Shown piece after piece: positions 1 to 6,756 of a stretch of DNA of 13,201 bases; within the stretch, counting starts at the first letter, position 1; every line of letters begins with the position of its first letter. The stretch spans positions 4,125 to 17,325 of the forward strand of contig VBJT01000075.1 in the NCBI GenBank assembly GCA_005880075.1. Direction: 5' to 3'. The position numbers and the translations under genes are program-made. The DNA is from Chloroflexota bacterium (GTDB taxonomy: Bacteria; Chloroflexota; Dehalococcoidia; SM23-28-2; RBG-16-64-32). The notes under the pieces are model-generated. The model worked only from the letters and a program-made list of their open reading frames with translations. It was not told the DNA's origin and made no database searches.

Positions 1-73
1 CAAACTGGGTCCACTGGTTGTAAACCGTTGATATCGGCGCTTCGACATCGACCGACTTTTCTATCGTGGCCAT
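1..73 (-). CDS. SRPBCC-family (polyketide cyclase/START-like) protein, N-terminal fragment
   Basis: Only the first 24 codons are in the window; the gene runs off the left edge. It begins MATIEKSVDVEAPISTVYNQ and continues WTQF, the typical opening of bacterial SRPBCC (Bet v1/START-like, polyketide cyclase) proteins: a first beta strand, then a V-x-A-P-[IV] turn, then the Y-N-Q-W-T-Q-F helix. The family forms a deep hydrophobic pocket that binds or modifies small hydrophobic ligands. The start is well supported: a GGAGGAG Shine-Dalgarno sequence (79-85) lies 5 nt before the ATG. It follows the luciferase-like gene on the same strand, but the gap is about 190 bp and contains its own promoter candidate, so it may be transcribed separately. 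Family assignment from 24 residues is good; the function is unknown. Confidence 0.8.
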   Translation of the reverse strand, partial: MATIEKSVDVEAPISTVYNQWTQF

Positions 74-78
74 GAAGA

Positions 79-85
79 CTCCTCC
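79..85 (-). promoter_or_regulatory. Shine-Dalgarno site of the SRPBCC gene
   Basis: GGAGGAG on the minus strand, 5 nt before the ATG at 73. It fixes the start of the edge-truncated gene, which is too short to be called by length. Confidence 0.75.
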
Positions 86-118
86 TTCCCTTCCGGTACT
101 CGCTTACAAATAACACCT

Positions 119-147
119 TACATAGAAGATGATCAGAGACCCGTCAA
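119..147 (-). promoter_or_regulatory. Candidate sigma70-type promoter for the SRPBCC gene
   Basis: On the minus strand a TTGACG -35 box (142-147) is followed by a 17-bp spacer and a TATGTA -10 box (119-124). The -35 is near consensus; the -10 keeps TAT but lacks the final T. It would give a leader of about 40 nt containing the GGAGGAG site. Confidence 0.45.
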
Positions 148-200
148 AGGCTATGCGAGCGGCCTAACAAGAGCGTTACAACGCCCGCCACATAGCCAAA

Positions 201-213
201 GTGAACCGTTCAC
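201..213. repeat. Short palindrome GTGAACCGTTCAC in the 190-bp gap
   Basis: A perfect 6-bp inverted repeat around a single C, between the end of the luciferase-like gene (266) and the SRPBCC promoter. Read on the minus strand it is followed by TTTGG, so it could be a weak terminator for the upstream operon; it could equally be an operator half-site pair. Nothing else was seen in 148-265. Confidence 0.35.
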
Positions 214-265
214 GCTCGCTGCGCGCTGATCCCGTACGAGTGAGTGAGATTGGGCGCGACTCGCT

Positions 266-1393
266 CTAGGCTGGCGCCGCCCCGGCTGTGGGCGCCCTTT
301 GGAAGTGCGGAATTACCTCTTCGCCCATCAGCTTTATCGTCTGCATCACCTTCTCGTGCGGGATGCGGCCCACTTGCACCATCACGATAAGTTGGTCGCA
401 GCCGGCGTCCACGTACTTCTGAACGGCATCGCGAACCCGCTCCGGGCTGCCGATGCAAAGGGTCCCTGAGTCCCACTGCTCCTGGAAGCGAAACGCCCCG
501 TCTGGGTCCTGTTTCAGCCGTTCTTCAGCCATCTGCGCGAGGCTAACGTAGTACTGGTACGAGGAGGGTGCATCTGCCTTCTTCGCCCACGGCACGAAGA
601 GGATGCCGATGGCTTCCTGGAAGAACTCCGCGGCAGGCTTGCCAAACTCAAGTGCCTCGTCGTCAGTCGGCGCGACGCACGCGAAGCTGGTGGCCGCGAA
701 CTGATTGTTCACGAACTCGCCAACCGGGTCTGCGTTACTGATCGCATCTCGATAGATCGAGAGCGAGGCCTCGAGCACCCCGGGCGCAATGAATCCAAAC
801 GACAGCGCCCCCAGCCCCTTTGACCCGGCGATGCGAAAGCTGTCTGGCTGCGTGCAGGCCATCCAGAGCGGCGGGTGCGGTTTCTGGATCGGCTTTGGCA
901 GCACCATGCGAGGGGGCACGACGAAGTAGTCGCCCTCCCAGGCAAACGTCTCGTTCGTCCACATCTTCGGGATCATTTGGATCGCTTCTTCCCACATCGC
1001 GCGCGAGTCTGCCGGGTCGATGCCGAAGCCACCAAGCTCTTGCTCGGTGATCGAGCGTCCCGTCCCCAGCTCCAGCCGCCCATCCGACACGATGTCTAGG
1101 GCTGCGGCTCGTTCCGCCACCCGAATTGGATGGTTGAAGGGGTTCGGAAGAAGCGCCACGCCCTGCCCGATACGGATGTTCTTCGTACGCTGGCTTGCCG
1201 CCGCCAGAAACACCTCGGGGGCCGACGAATGTGAGTACTCGACCAGGAAGTGGTGCTCGACCTCCCAGACGTAATCGAACCCCACTTTATCGGCCAGTTC
1301 GATCTGTTCAAGCGCTTCGTGGTACGTCTTGTACTCTTGATTTTCAACCCATGGCTTCTGTTGCTGCAGCTCGTAGATCAGTCCAAACTTCAT
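266..1393 (-). CDS. LLM-class (luciferase-like) flavin-dependent monooxygenase
   Basis: A 375-aa TIM-barrel protein of the bacterial luciferase superfamily. It opens MKFGLIYELQ, carries the LuxA-type EHHF motif at residues 46-49, the SDGRLELGTGR barrel segment at 103-113 and the PKPIQKPHPPLWMA segment at 166-179, and ends in an alanine/proline-rich tail. EHHF places it with the FMN-dependent, LuxA-like monooxygenases rather than the F420-specific group. Such enzymes use reduced flavin and O2 to oxidise organic substrates (Baeyer-Villiger, desulfonation, chelator or hydrocarbon oxidation). The substrate cannot be read from sequence. The start has GAAGGAG about 9 nt upstream. It lies 97 bp after the SDR gene on the same strand, after the hydrolase, which suggests a co-transcribed oxidation pathway. 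No truncation was seen. Confidence 0.9.
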   Translation of the reverse strand: MKFGLIYELQQQKPWVENQEYKTYHEALEQIELADKVGFDYVWEVEHHFLVEYSHSSAPEVFLAAASQRTKNIRIGQGVALLPNPFNHPIRVAERAAALDIVSDGRLELGTGRSITEQELGGFGIDPADSRAMWEEAIQMIPKMWTNETFAWEGDYFVVPPRMVLPKPIQKPHPPLWMACTQPDSFRIAGSKGLGALSFGFIAPGVLEASLSIYRDAISNADPVGEFVNNQFAATSFACVAPTDDEALEFGKPAAEFFQEAIGILFVPWAKKADAPSSYQYYVSLAQMAEERLKQDPDGAFRFQEQWDSGTLCIGSPERVRDAVQKYVDAGCDQLIVMVQVGRIPHEKVMQTIKLMGEEVIPHFQRAPTAGAAPA

Positions 1394-1490
1394 CGGTGCT
1401 TACTCCTTCTCCCGGGACTCAGTCACACTCCGCATACCGTTCTAGATAAATTGTTGACCCAGGGGGCTTCTCAGCACCGTGCCGGGCCCT

Positions 1491-2318
1491 TCATTGCGCG
1501 CGCTGGCCACTGATGACTCGCTGGTCGCCCCCGTAGCCGCCCGGAGGCCCTGCCTGGAACCCTCCGTCTACTGGGAGAGCGACTCCCGTAATGAACGACG
1601 CTTCGTCCGAAGCCAGAAATGCCACCGCTCGCCCTACCTCCTCCGGCTCACCTACGCGGCCGACCGGGTGAACCCTCGCCATCCGTTCCCACAGTTCCTC
1701 TGGAGTGGCACCCATCGCTTGCGCCCGCTGAAGGAACGGGTCAAGGATCGGCGTTCGGATCACACTCGGGCACACGCAATTTACCCGAATGCCCATCGCG
1801 CCCCATTCAACGGCGAGAGACTTCGTGAGCAGGACTACCCCTCCCTTCGAGGCGCAGTAGGGCGAGAGCATGGCAGTGCCGACCAAGCCGGCATCCGAGG
1901 CGGTGTTAATAATGGCGCCGCCCTCGTTCTTAAGCATTTCGGGAATTGCGTGTTTGCAACCGAGGAAGACGCCCTTGAGGTTGATGTCGATGAGCCGGTC
2001 CCACTCGCTCTCCGGGACTTGTGTCACCGGCATGCCGTAGCCAATCCCGGCGTTGTTGTAGAGAATGTCGAGCCGGCCCCAGCGCGCTACCGTTTGAGAG
2101 ATCATATTTTTGACGTCAGCTTCGAGGGAGACATCCACCTTAATCGCTTCCGCTTCCCCGCCCGTATCAGCAATCTGCCGCACTACGGACTCGGCCCCGT
2201 CGACATTCACGTCCGCGCACATCACCTTCGCACCCTCCCGCGCGAATACGAGCGCCGTCGCTTTCCCTATCCCCGAAGCCGCCCCTGTGATGATCGAAAC
2301 CTTGTCTTTGAGTCTCAT
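1491..2318 (-). CDS. SDR-family NAD(P)-dependent oxidoreductase
   Basis: A 275-aa classical short-chain dehydrogenase/reductase. The Rossmann signature TGAASGIG is at residues 11-18, an Asp ends beta-2 (ADVN, D36) and favours NAD over NADP, NNAG is at 88-91, and the active site is N113, S141, Y154 and K158 (YCASK). The C-terminal SFITGVALPVDGGF is typical, followed by an unusual glycine-rich tail of about 20 residues. The family interconverts alcohols and ketones; the substrate is unknown. The start has CAGGAGA about 8 nt upstream. It lies 61 bp downstream of the hydrolase gene and 97 bp upstream of the monooxygenase. An oxidation series of alcohol dehydrogenase, monooxygenase and hydrolase is one reading of this order, as inference. 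Confidence 0.92.
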   Translation of the reverse strand: MRLKDKVSIITGAASGIGKATALVFAREGAKVMCADVNVDGAESVVRQIADTGGEAEAIKVDVSLEADVKNMISQTVARWGRLDILYNNAGIGYGMPVTQVPESEWDRLIDINLKGVFLGCKHAIPEMLKNEGGAIINTASDAGLVGTAMLSPYCASKGGVVLLTKSLAVEWGAMGIRVNCVCPSVIRTPILDPFLQRAQAMGATPEELWERMARVHPVGRVGEPEEVGRAVAFLASDEASFITGVALPVDGGFQAGPPGGYGGDQRVISGQRAQ

Positions 2319-2379
2319 CGCGTTGTCTCCTGCCGTTGTTGAGCCTTTGCGGATATGTTCTCTTGTTCGAGTCCTACTC

Positions 2380-3192
2380 CTAGGCGGCGACAGACACCGT
2401 GGCTAGAAACCGCACAAGCTCGGCGATCACTTGTTCGGGTTTTTCCCAGAAGAAACAGTGGCCTGTCCCTTGCACAATCCGTATGCGTGATCCCGGTATC
2501 CGTTCGTGCAGAACGTCGGCGTTGCCGACAGGCACGAGCATATCGCGATTGCCGTGAATGATCAGCGCCGGCGATTCTATCTGTGGCAGGCGGTCATACG
2601 TTTCCATCCCCTGTATTGCAGCGAACTGAAGGCCGAACGTCTCCATCGGAGTCGGCGTCGCTACTCCGAGTTCCAGGATACGCCTGAGGAAGTCCGCCCG
2701 TTCTTCCTCGAATTCCGGTGTCACCGTGATCTCCCAAAATCGCTCGATTCTCTCTTCCATTGGCAACTGCATGATCTGGCCGAACTGCGCGAGCGTTTGC
2801 GCAGGCACTGGGATGCTGTGCACTGGGCCGCACGTCGTGCATCCCAACACGAGGCCCTGCACCCGTTCCGGATGGTTTAGCGCCAGCTCCTGCGCGATCA
2901 TCCCGCCCATCGAAATGCCGAAGACATGCGCCTGGTTCAACCCGATCGCCTCCATAAGCCCCGCCGCGTCACTGGCCATTTGCCGGATCGTGTAGCCACC
3001 TGCGGGCTTATCGGTGCCGCCGGTGCCACGGTTCGAGAAGCGAATTGTCTGGAAGTGCTCCTGTAATCCTTCGAGGAGCGGCTCACCCCATGAGGACGCC
3101 TGCCCACCGAGACCCATGATTAGAAGTAGCGGCGGCCCCGAGCCCTCAGCGTAGTACTCCATACTCAGGTTGTTGACCTTGACGGTGGGCAT
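2380..3192 (-). CDS. Alpha/beta-fold hydrolase
   Basis: A 270-aa alpha/beta hydrolase starting MPTVKVNNLSMEYYAEGSG. The oxyanion-hole segment LLLIMGLGG is at 22-30. The nucleophile elbow G-I-S-M-G puts Ser94 as the nucleophile, and Asp217 (HGNRDMLVP) and His245 (GTGHCFFWE) complete the triad. The reading frame is open to a GTG at 3231, but that codon lies inside the -10 box of the promoter at 3230-3259. The ATG at 3192 has GAGAGGAG 7 nt upstream, so 3192 is chosen. The fold covers esterases, lactonases, C-C hydrolases and haloperoxidase-like enzymes, and the substrate is not evident. It is the first gene of the minus-strand cluster with the SDR and the luciferase-like monooxygenase. Confidence 0.92.
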   Translation of the reverse strand: MPTVKVNNLSMEYYAEGSGPPLLLIMGLGGQASSWGEPLLEGLQEHFQTIRFSNRGTGGTDKPAGGYTIRQMASDAAGLMEAIGLNQAHVFGISMGGMIAQELALNHPERVQGLVLGCTTCGPVHSIPVPAQTLAQFGQIMQLPMEERIERFWEITVTPEFEEERADFLRRILELGVATPTPMETFGLQFAAIQGMETYDRLPQIESPALIIHGNRDMLVPVGNADVLHERIPGSRIRIVQGTGHCFFWEKPEQVIAELVRFLATVSVAA

Positions 3193-3229
3193 TGGGCGCT
3201 CCTCTCGTGAAGGGGCCGTTGGCGCCTGC

Positions 3230-3259
3230 ACAATACCGTAACTTTTACGCGCACGTCAA
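3230..3259 (-). promoter_or_regulatory. Strong sigma70-type promoter of the hydrolase-SDR-monooxygenase cluster
   Basis: Minus strand: TTGACG (-35, 3254-3259), 18-bp spacer, TATTGT (-10, 3230-3235). Transcription would begin near 3223, leaving a leader of about 30 nt with the GAGAGGAG ribosome site before the ATG at 3192. Confidence 0.65.
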
Positions 3260-3320
3260 GGAAGAACGGTGAGCTGAGCAACCGCCCGGCCGCCAGTTAG
3301 TTGCTCACCCGCCAATGCGA

Positions 3321-3351
3321 ACTCGGCACTGGACATACGATACTCGGCACT
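3321..3351. repeat. 10-bp direct repeat ACTCGGCACT with 21-bp period
   Basis: ACTCGGCACT occurs at 3321-3330 and again at 3342-3351, two helical turns apart, in the gap between the divergent hydrolase and membrane-protein genes and just before the ATG at 3363. The placement and phase resemble a tandem operator. No regulator gene lies in the window. Confidence 0.6.
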
Positions 3352-3362
3352 ACCATCCATCC

Positions 3363-4079
3363 ATGACAACAGAGATGTGGATCATCGCTGCTGTGCGCGT
3401 GGCCGGGTCTCTGCCTGTCCTCCGTTGGCCGCTGGCCGGCGCGTTCATCGCTATTTTTGTCGATCTTAGCGATCTGTTCCTGCGCGATTGGCTCGATCTC
3501 GGCGGCGTAAAGGACTACCAGCGCTTCGACAAATCGCTCGACCAGGTCTACATGCTGACATTTCTGCTGGTCGCACTCCGATGGCAACCGACTCCCCGCA
3601 ATATCGCCGCCGCTCTGTACGCCTTTCGCCTGGTTGGTTCGGTAGCATTCGAGGTCACGGGTGATAGGGCTGTCCTAATTCTCTTTCCCAATGCTTTCGA
3701 GTACTGGTTCATCTTCGTAGCGGCGCTCAAGCACTTCGGTTGGGAGGAGGCCGAGCAACACCGAATCTCCTACGCTTCAAGCTATGAGCCAACAGTGACC
3801 AAACATCCGACGCGTCACTCTCATGTGGAAGCCGGCCCCTTCTCCGAAGGACAGCGCAGCCGGACCCAGGGGCCCTCGTCTTGGCCAGTAATCGGACCGT
3901 TCATTCGCTTCGCCATCCCATTTCGCTACTCGCGGAAGCAACTGATTGTCGCGCTCGCTGTCGTCTTTGCGGCGAAGATGTTCCATGAGTACATGCTCCA
4001 CGTGGGCCAGTGGTTCGAGGGGTTTACGGCAACCGAGGCCCTGGAGGCGATATGGCGCTTCTTCACGTCTCCCTACTAA
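3363..4079 (+). CDS. Multi-pass membrane protein of unknown function
   Basis: A 238-aa protein I do not recognise. Hydrophobic stretches lie at about residues 6-33, 60-73, 82-97, 102-122 and 194-212, suggesting five or six membrane segments. A polar section at about 124-190, rich in His, Ser and Arg, interrupts them. A charged conserved-looking stretch, VDLSDLFLRDWLDLGG (33-48), follows the first helix, and an aromatic patch, KMFHEYMLHVGQWF (205-218), follows the last. There is no signal peptide. The frame is open back to 3315, but the ATG at 3363 is preferred because the extension is not hydrophobic and a TACCAT hexamer lies 6 nt before 3363, as in a leaderless start. It is divergent from the hydrolase cluster. 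That it is a real gene is fairly sure; its role is unknown. Confidence 0.75.
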   Translation: MTTEMWIIAAVRVAGSLPVLRWPLAGAFIAIFVDLSDLFLRDWLDLGGVKDYQRFDKSLDQVYMLTFLLVALRWQPTPRNIAAALYAFRLVGSVAFEVTGDRAVLILFPNAFEYWFIFVAALKHFGWEEAEQHRISYASSYEPTVTKHPTRHSHVEAGPFSEGQRSRTQGPSSWPVIGPFIRFAIPFRYSRKQLIVALAVVFAAKMFHEYMLHVGQWFEGFTATEALEAIWRFFTSPY

Positions 4080-4085
4080 CGGCGA

Positions 4086-4120
4086 AGATTCACTGAAAAC
4101 GCCTCGGCGTCCCTGAATCT
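4086..4120 (+). terminator. Composite hairpin after the membrane-protein gene
   Basis: AGATTCA (4086-4092) pairs with TGAATCT (4114-4120), and inside it ACGCC (4099-4103) pairs with GGCGT (4106-4110). It begins 7 nt after the stop codon. There is no clear T-run, so it could be a terminator or an RNA-stability element separating this gene from the oxidoreductase at 4160. Confidence 0.4.
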
Positions 4121-4142
4121 CGATCCCTACTCCTTCCGCCGT

Positions 4143-4150
4143 GCTAATCT
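4143..4150 (+). promoter_or_regulatory. Extended -10-like box GCTAATCT before a GTG start
   Basis: GCTAATCT at 4143-4150, with the GTG start 9 nt later. The same 8-mer precedes the opposite-strand gene starting at 5467. No matching -35 box was found. Confidence 0.4.
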
Positions 4151-4159
4151 TGCCCCGTC

Positions 4160-5071
4160 GTGCCCCTTCAGTTTGGCATCAACCTCTGGCCCCATCAGTG
4201 GCAAGAAGTCTCGCGCATCGAAGAGCTGGGTTACGACTCGGCTTGGACGAGCGAGCACATCTTCTTCTACTTCCCAACCTTCGATGCCCTTACGCCGCTC
4301 GCGGCGATGGCGGCGCTAACCTCGCGCATTCGTCTGGGCACCGCAGTCCTTCTTCTTCCACTGCGCCCGGCCGCTTTGGCGGCGAAGGAAATCGCCTCCG
4401 TCGATAACATCTCTGGCGGGCGGGTCATTCTCGGCGCCGGCGTGGGCGGCGAATATCCAAAGGAGTTCGAGGCGGTGGGCGTGCCGGTGCGCGAGCGCGG
4501 GGCCCGCGCCGATGAAGCCCTGCGCGTCATGAAGCTTCTATACGGGCAAGACAACATACGGTTCGAAGGCCGCTTTACGAAGCTCGACGGCGTGACGCTT
4601 GCCCCCAAACCGGTGCAGCCCGGCGGGCCTCCTGTGTGGATCGCCGGGCGCTCTGAGGCTGCGATGCGACGCGCGGGGCGCCTGGGTGATGGTTATCTTC
4701 CGTACCTGTTCTCGCCCGAACAGTTTCGCGATGGGCTCGCCAAAACACGCGAGTACGCCGATAAGGTAGGGCGCGATCCGAGCACGATCACCGGGGCGAC
4801 ATACCAGTTCATTTGTCTCGCGGATACCTACAATGAAGCAAAGACCATCGCCGCCGCCGACCTCTCACGCCGCTATAACCAGCCCTTCGAGAAAATCGTC
4901 GACCGTTACGTCGTGATGGGCAGCGCGAGCGAATGCGCAGCGCGGCTCGCCGACTTCGTTGAGGCCGGAGTCGAGCATTTCATCCTGGTGCCGATCGTAC
5001 CTGCGCCCAACGACTTTATGCCGCATGTTGAGGCTTATGCGGCGGGTGTCCTCCCGAAAATGCGGGCCTGA
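4160..5071 (+). CDS. LLM-class F420-dependent oxidoreductase-like protein
   Basis: A 303-aa luciferase-superfamily TIM barrel. Features are FGINLWPHQW at the N-terminus, EELGYDSAWTSEH (21-33), TSRIRLGTAVLLLPLRPA (54-71), ISGGRVILGAGVGGEYPKEF (84-103) and APKPVQPGGPPVWIAG (148-163). The overall form matches the actinobacterial/Chloroflexota probable F420-dependent oxidoreductases of the Rv2161c/TIGR03619 type. The cofactor is inferred from family form: F420H2 hydride transfer is likely, but FMN cannot be excluded. It is clearly not a recent duplicate of the luciferase-like gene at 266, since it is shorter, lacks EHHF and has a different C-terminus. It starts with GTG; the 8-mer GCTAATCT ends 9 nt before it and there is no Shine-Dalgarno site, suggesting a near-leaderless mRNA. 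It converges with the hypothetical gene ending at 5081. Confidence 0.9.
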   Translation: MPLQFGINLWPHQWQEVSRIEELGYDSAWTSEHIFFYFPTFDALTPLAAMAALTSRIRLGTAVLLLPLRPAALAAKEIASVDNISGGRVILGAGVGGEYPKEFEAVGVPVRERGARADEALRVMKLLYGQDNIRFEGRFTKLDGVTLAPKPVQPGGPPVWIAGRSEAAMRRAGRLGDGYLPYLFSPEQFRDGLAKTREYADKVGRDPSTITGATYQFICLADTYNEAKTIAAADLSRRYNQPFEKIVDRYVVMGSASECAARLADFVEAGVEHFILVPIVPAPNDFMPHVEAYAAGVLPKMRA

Positions 5072-5080
5072 CCTTCATCT

Positions 5081-5467
5081 CTACCGCCGCGAGTTGCAGA
5101 ACTCGACCTGCCAGCGCCACTCCATCCAGTCCTCGGAATTCCACCAGCTTTTGAGGATTCCGACCTCGCCTCCCGGCAGGATCACGGGCGTCTCGAAATC
5201 TTCGGCGCCCGGCCAAATGTCTTCCCGGCTGATCAAATCACTCTCTCTTCGCAGTTTGCACATGGGTGAGTCCTGCGTGCGCTCAAGATTGGCCCCGTAA
5301 GCCAGGCGTCGGCCTTCGTTGTCCGAGATTTCGACCGTGACCACTTCTGGGGCGGAATGGAGGAACAGCGTGTCGGTTCGCTGCAATTGTCCGCGCGCTA
5401 TGAGGAGGCCCGTAGCCGCCGCTTGCGGATACCAGATCTCCCAGTACTCGAGATCCGAAGTGGTCAT
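5081..5467 (-). CDS. Conserved-looking hypothetical protein, 128 aa
   Basis: A small soluble protein I cannot name. It alternates beta-prone segments, EIWYPQAAATGLLIARG (10-26) and VVTVEISDNEGRRLAYG (42-58), with a C-terminal motif VILPGGEVGILKSWWN (95-110) followed by the acidic/aromatic stretch SEDWMEWRWQVEF (111-123). The high Trp content (seven residues) and the ordered beta pattern argue that it is a real, compact beta-rich domain and not a shadow frame. No signal peptide, membrane segment or catalytic motif is visible. The start ATG at 5467 has no Shine-Dalgarno site; GCTAATCT ends 5 nt upstream, so it is probably leaderless. It converges with the F420-type oxidoreductase, with only 9 bp between the stops. 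Confidence 0.75.
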   Translation of the reverse strand: MTTSDLEYWEIWYPQAAATGLLIARGQLQRTDTLFLHSAPEVVTVEISDNEGRRLAYGANLERTQDSPMCKLRRESDLISREDIWPGAEDFETPVILPGGEVGILKSWWNSEDWMEWRWQVEFCNSRR

Positions 5468-5472
5468 TAAAA

Positions 5473-5480
5473 AGATTAGC
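5473..5480 (-). promoter_or_regulatory. Extended -10-like box GCTAATCT before an ATG start
   Basis: Minus-strand GCTAATCT at 5473-5480, 5 nt from the ATG at 5467. Identical to the box before the gene at 4160, and compatible with leaderless transcription. Confidence 0.5.
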
Positions 5481-5513
5481 TTGACTCAGCCAAGACTACC
5501 TTCCAATAAGCAA

Positions 5514-5537
5514 CCGGGCCGGGCAAGCCCGACCCGG
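5514..5537. terminator. GC-rich hairpin, probable transcription terminator
   Basis: CCGGG-c-CGGGC, two A, GCCCG-a-CCCGG: an 11-bp stem with one internal mismatch and a short loop. On the minus strand it is followed by TTGCTTATT, and on the plus strand by AATCTTTTA. It lies between the stop of the possible small gene at 5561 and the start of the gene at 5467, as expected if a minus-strand transcript ends here. Confidence 0.5.
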
Positions 5538-5560
5538 AATCTTTTACGACGTAGTCGAGG

Positions 5561-5794
5561 CTAGTCGCGCACCCCGGCTTCCACTGCTGTTGTGTGCGAA
5601 ACCTCGAAAGAGGCGAGCGGCGCTGGGGGCGGGACGGGGAGAGACTCATTCGGTCCCATATCCGCCTCGCGTGGCCAGATACGGCCGTATTGACTCTTCC
5701 TGCCGATCATCCAAAAGACTGTGCGGTATAGACCGGCGAGAGAACCAAGGTCACTCGCCAGGGAAGATGTTCTCGTGAGCATCGATTGTCGCAT
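5561..5794 (-). CDS. Possible small hypothetical protein, about 77 aa
   Basis: An open frame encoding a short protein with a central LAGLYRTVFWMIGRKSQYGR segment and a proline-rich C-terminal part (LPVPPPAPL) ending VEAGVRD. No family was recognised. In its favour, third codon positions by eye are mostly G or C, as in neighbouring genes; a strong hairpin lies just after the stop; and without it a gap of nearly 500 bp would remain. Against it, the start is unclear: ATGs at 5803, 5794 and 5782 are all possible, and 5794 has GAGG 9 nt upstream. No promoter is obvious. The frame stays open to 5881, but that extension looks non-coding. Confidence 0.35.
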   Translation of the reverse strand: MRQSMLTRTSSLASDLGSLAGLYRTVFWMIGRKSQYGRIWPREADMGPNESLPVPPPAPLASFEVSHTTAVEAGVRD

Positions 5795-5927
5795 AGCTGG
5801 CATCCTCGCAGCCACTCCGCTCCTAGGGGGATGTGTCAATGCTAATACCCCCACTCTCTTGGTCAACCCCCTTTTCCACAACCGCCGGAGGCAAGGATAC
5901 GTTTATCGAAACGCCTACAAGTATCCG

Positions 5928-5935
5928 GCTATAAT
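5928..5935 (+). promoter_or_regulatory. Consensus -10 box of the HAD phosphatase gene
   Basis: GCTATAAT contains a perfect TATAAT at 5930-5935, 14 nt before the ATG at 5950. Transcription would start about 7 nt before the ATG, leaving almost no leader. The -35 is weak (TCGAAA, 5906-5911, 18-bp spacer). Confidence 0.6.
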
Positions 5936-5949
5936 ACGGTTCGTTCCTG

Positions 5950-6744
5950 ATGTACAAGCTGCTCGCGGTCGATCTTGATGGCACGTTACTTAACAGTGGA
6001 CTTCGACTATCCGAGACCAACGACGAGGCGGTCGGCACGGCGATGGAGCGCGGCGTATTGGTGGTCCTCGCTACTGCGCGCTTCTACGGCATCGCGCTCC
6101 GCACAGCTTCCCGCCTGGGCGTCGAAACGCCGCTGATCTGCAGCAATGGGGCTCTCGTGAAGCGGCCGACCGACGGCCATGAGCTGATTCATCTATACCT
6201 GGACCAGAATCTGGCTCGCGCGGTAACGACCATCGGCGATGAGCGCGGGTGGGAAATGTTCACGACGATCGGGGAAGTGACTTACATGCAGATGCGGCCG
6301 GGGATCATTCCGGAGCGTTTGCCAGGCGGCCTGAAGATAGCTGAGCACCAGTCGGACCATGTCGATGAGGGACCGCCTACTTGCGTGCTTGTCTTCGGCG
6401 AGGAGGCGGTCAAGGAGATCTCGAGCCGGTTCCTCCCCGACTATGACGGCCGAGCCCGTTTCTCGATCAACCGGCCGAACAACAGCGCTCATTATGTGAT
6501 ACTCACGCACCCAGAGGCGGACAAGGCCCGTGCCCTCGAGGTCGTTCTTAGCGAGCTCGGTGTCCCTCCCGAGCAGGCGATCGCGATGGGCGATTCGGAG
6601 TCCGACATTGGGATGTTCAGATTGGCCGGCCTGGGGATCGCCATGAGGAACGCGCCTGACGAAGTACAGCGGGCAGCCCTCCATGTCGCTCCTTCGAACG
6701 ATGAGGATGGAGTGGCATGGGCGATCCGGAAGTTCCTGCTGTAA
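5950..6744 (+). CDS. Cof-type HAD-IIB family phosphatase
   Basis: A 264-aa haloacid dehalogenase-superfamily phosphatase of the Cof (IIB) subfamily. Motif I is DLDGT with nucleophile Asp8 and general acid Asp10; motif II is Thr42 in LATAR; the motif III lysine is probably Lys192; motif IV is GDSESD at 214-219. The IIB cap lies between motifs II and III. Length is normal for the subfamily. These cytosolic Mg-dependent enzymes dephosphorylate sugar phosphates, nucleotides or cofactors such as FMN or PLP; the substrate cannot be told from sequence. Motif II reads ATAR where most relatives have ATGR, a mild change. A consensus -10 lies just upstream and there is no Shine-Dalgarno site. The zinc-ribbon remnant follows 12 nt after the stop. 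Confidence 0.92.
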   Translation: MYKLLAVDLDGTLLNSGLRLSETNDEAVGTAMERGVLVVLATARFYGIALRTASRLGVETPLICSNGALVKRPTDGHELIHLYLDQNLARAVTTIGDERGWEMFTTIGEVTYMQMRPGIIPERLPGGLKIAEHQSDHVDEGPPTCVLVFGEEAVKEISSRFLPDYDGRARFSINRPNNSAHYVILTHPEADKARALEVVLSELGVPPEQAIAMGDSESDIGMFRLAGLGIAMRNAPDEVQRAALHVAPSNDEDGVAWAIRKFLL

Positions 6745-6756
6745 CATGAGTCCGGG

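Noticed and set aside
1479..2342. Long plus-strand open frame opposite the SDR gene
   Set aside because: It is the shadow of a clearly recognisable SDR on the minus strand; its translation is Arg/Pro/His-rich with no domain.
3192..3231. GTG at 3231 as the hydrolase start
   Set aside because: It overlaps the -10 box of the best promoter; the ATG at 3192 has a good ribosome site and matches the family N-terminus.
5834..5839. Perfect TTGACA on the minus strand upstream of the possible small gene
   Set aside because: No -10-like hexamer was found 16-18 bp downstream of it.
5776..5978. Plus-strand frame with a lipobox-like LLGGC after a hydrophobic stretch
   Set aside because: No positively charged start or ribosome site, and it overlaps the HAD promoter and the first codons of the HAD gene in another frame; the match to a lipobox is probably chance.
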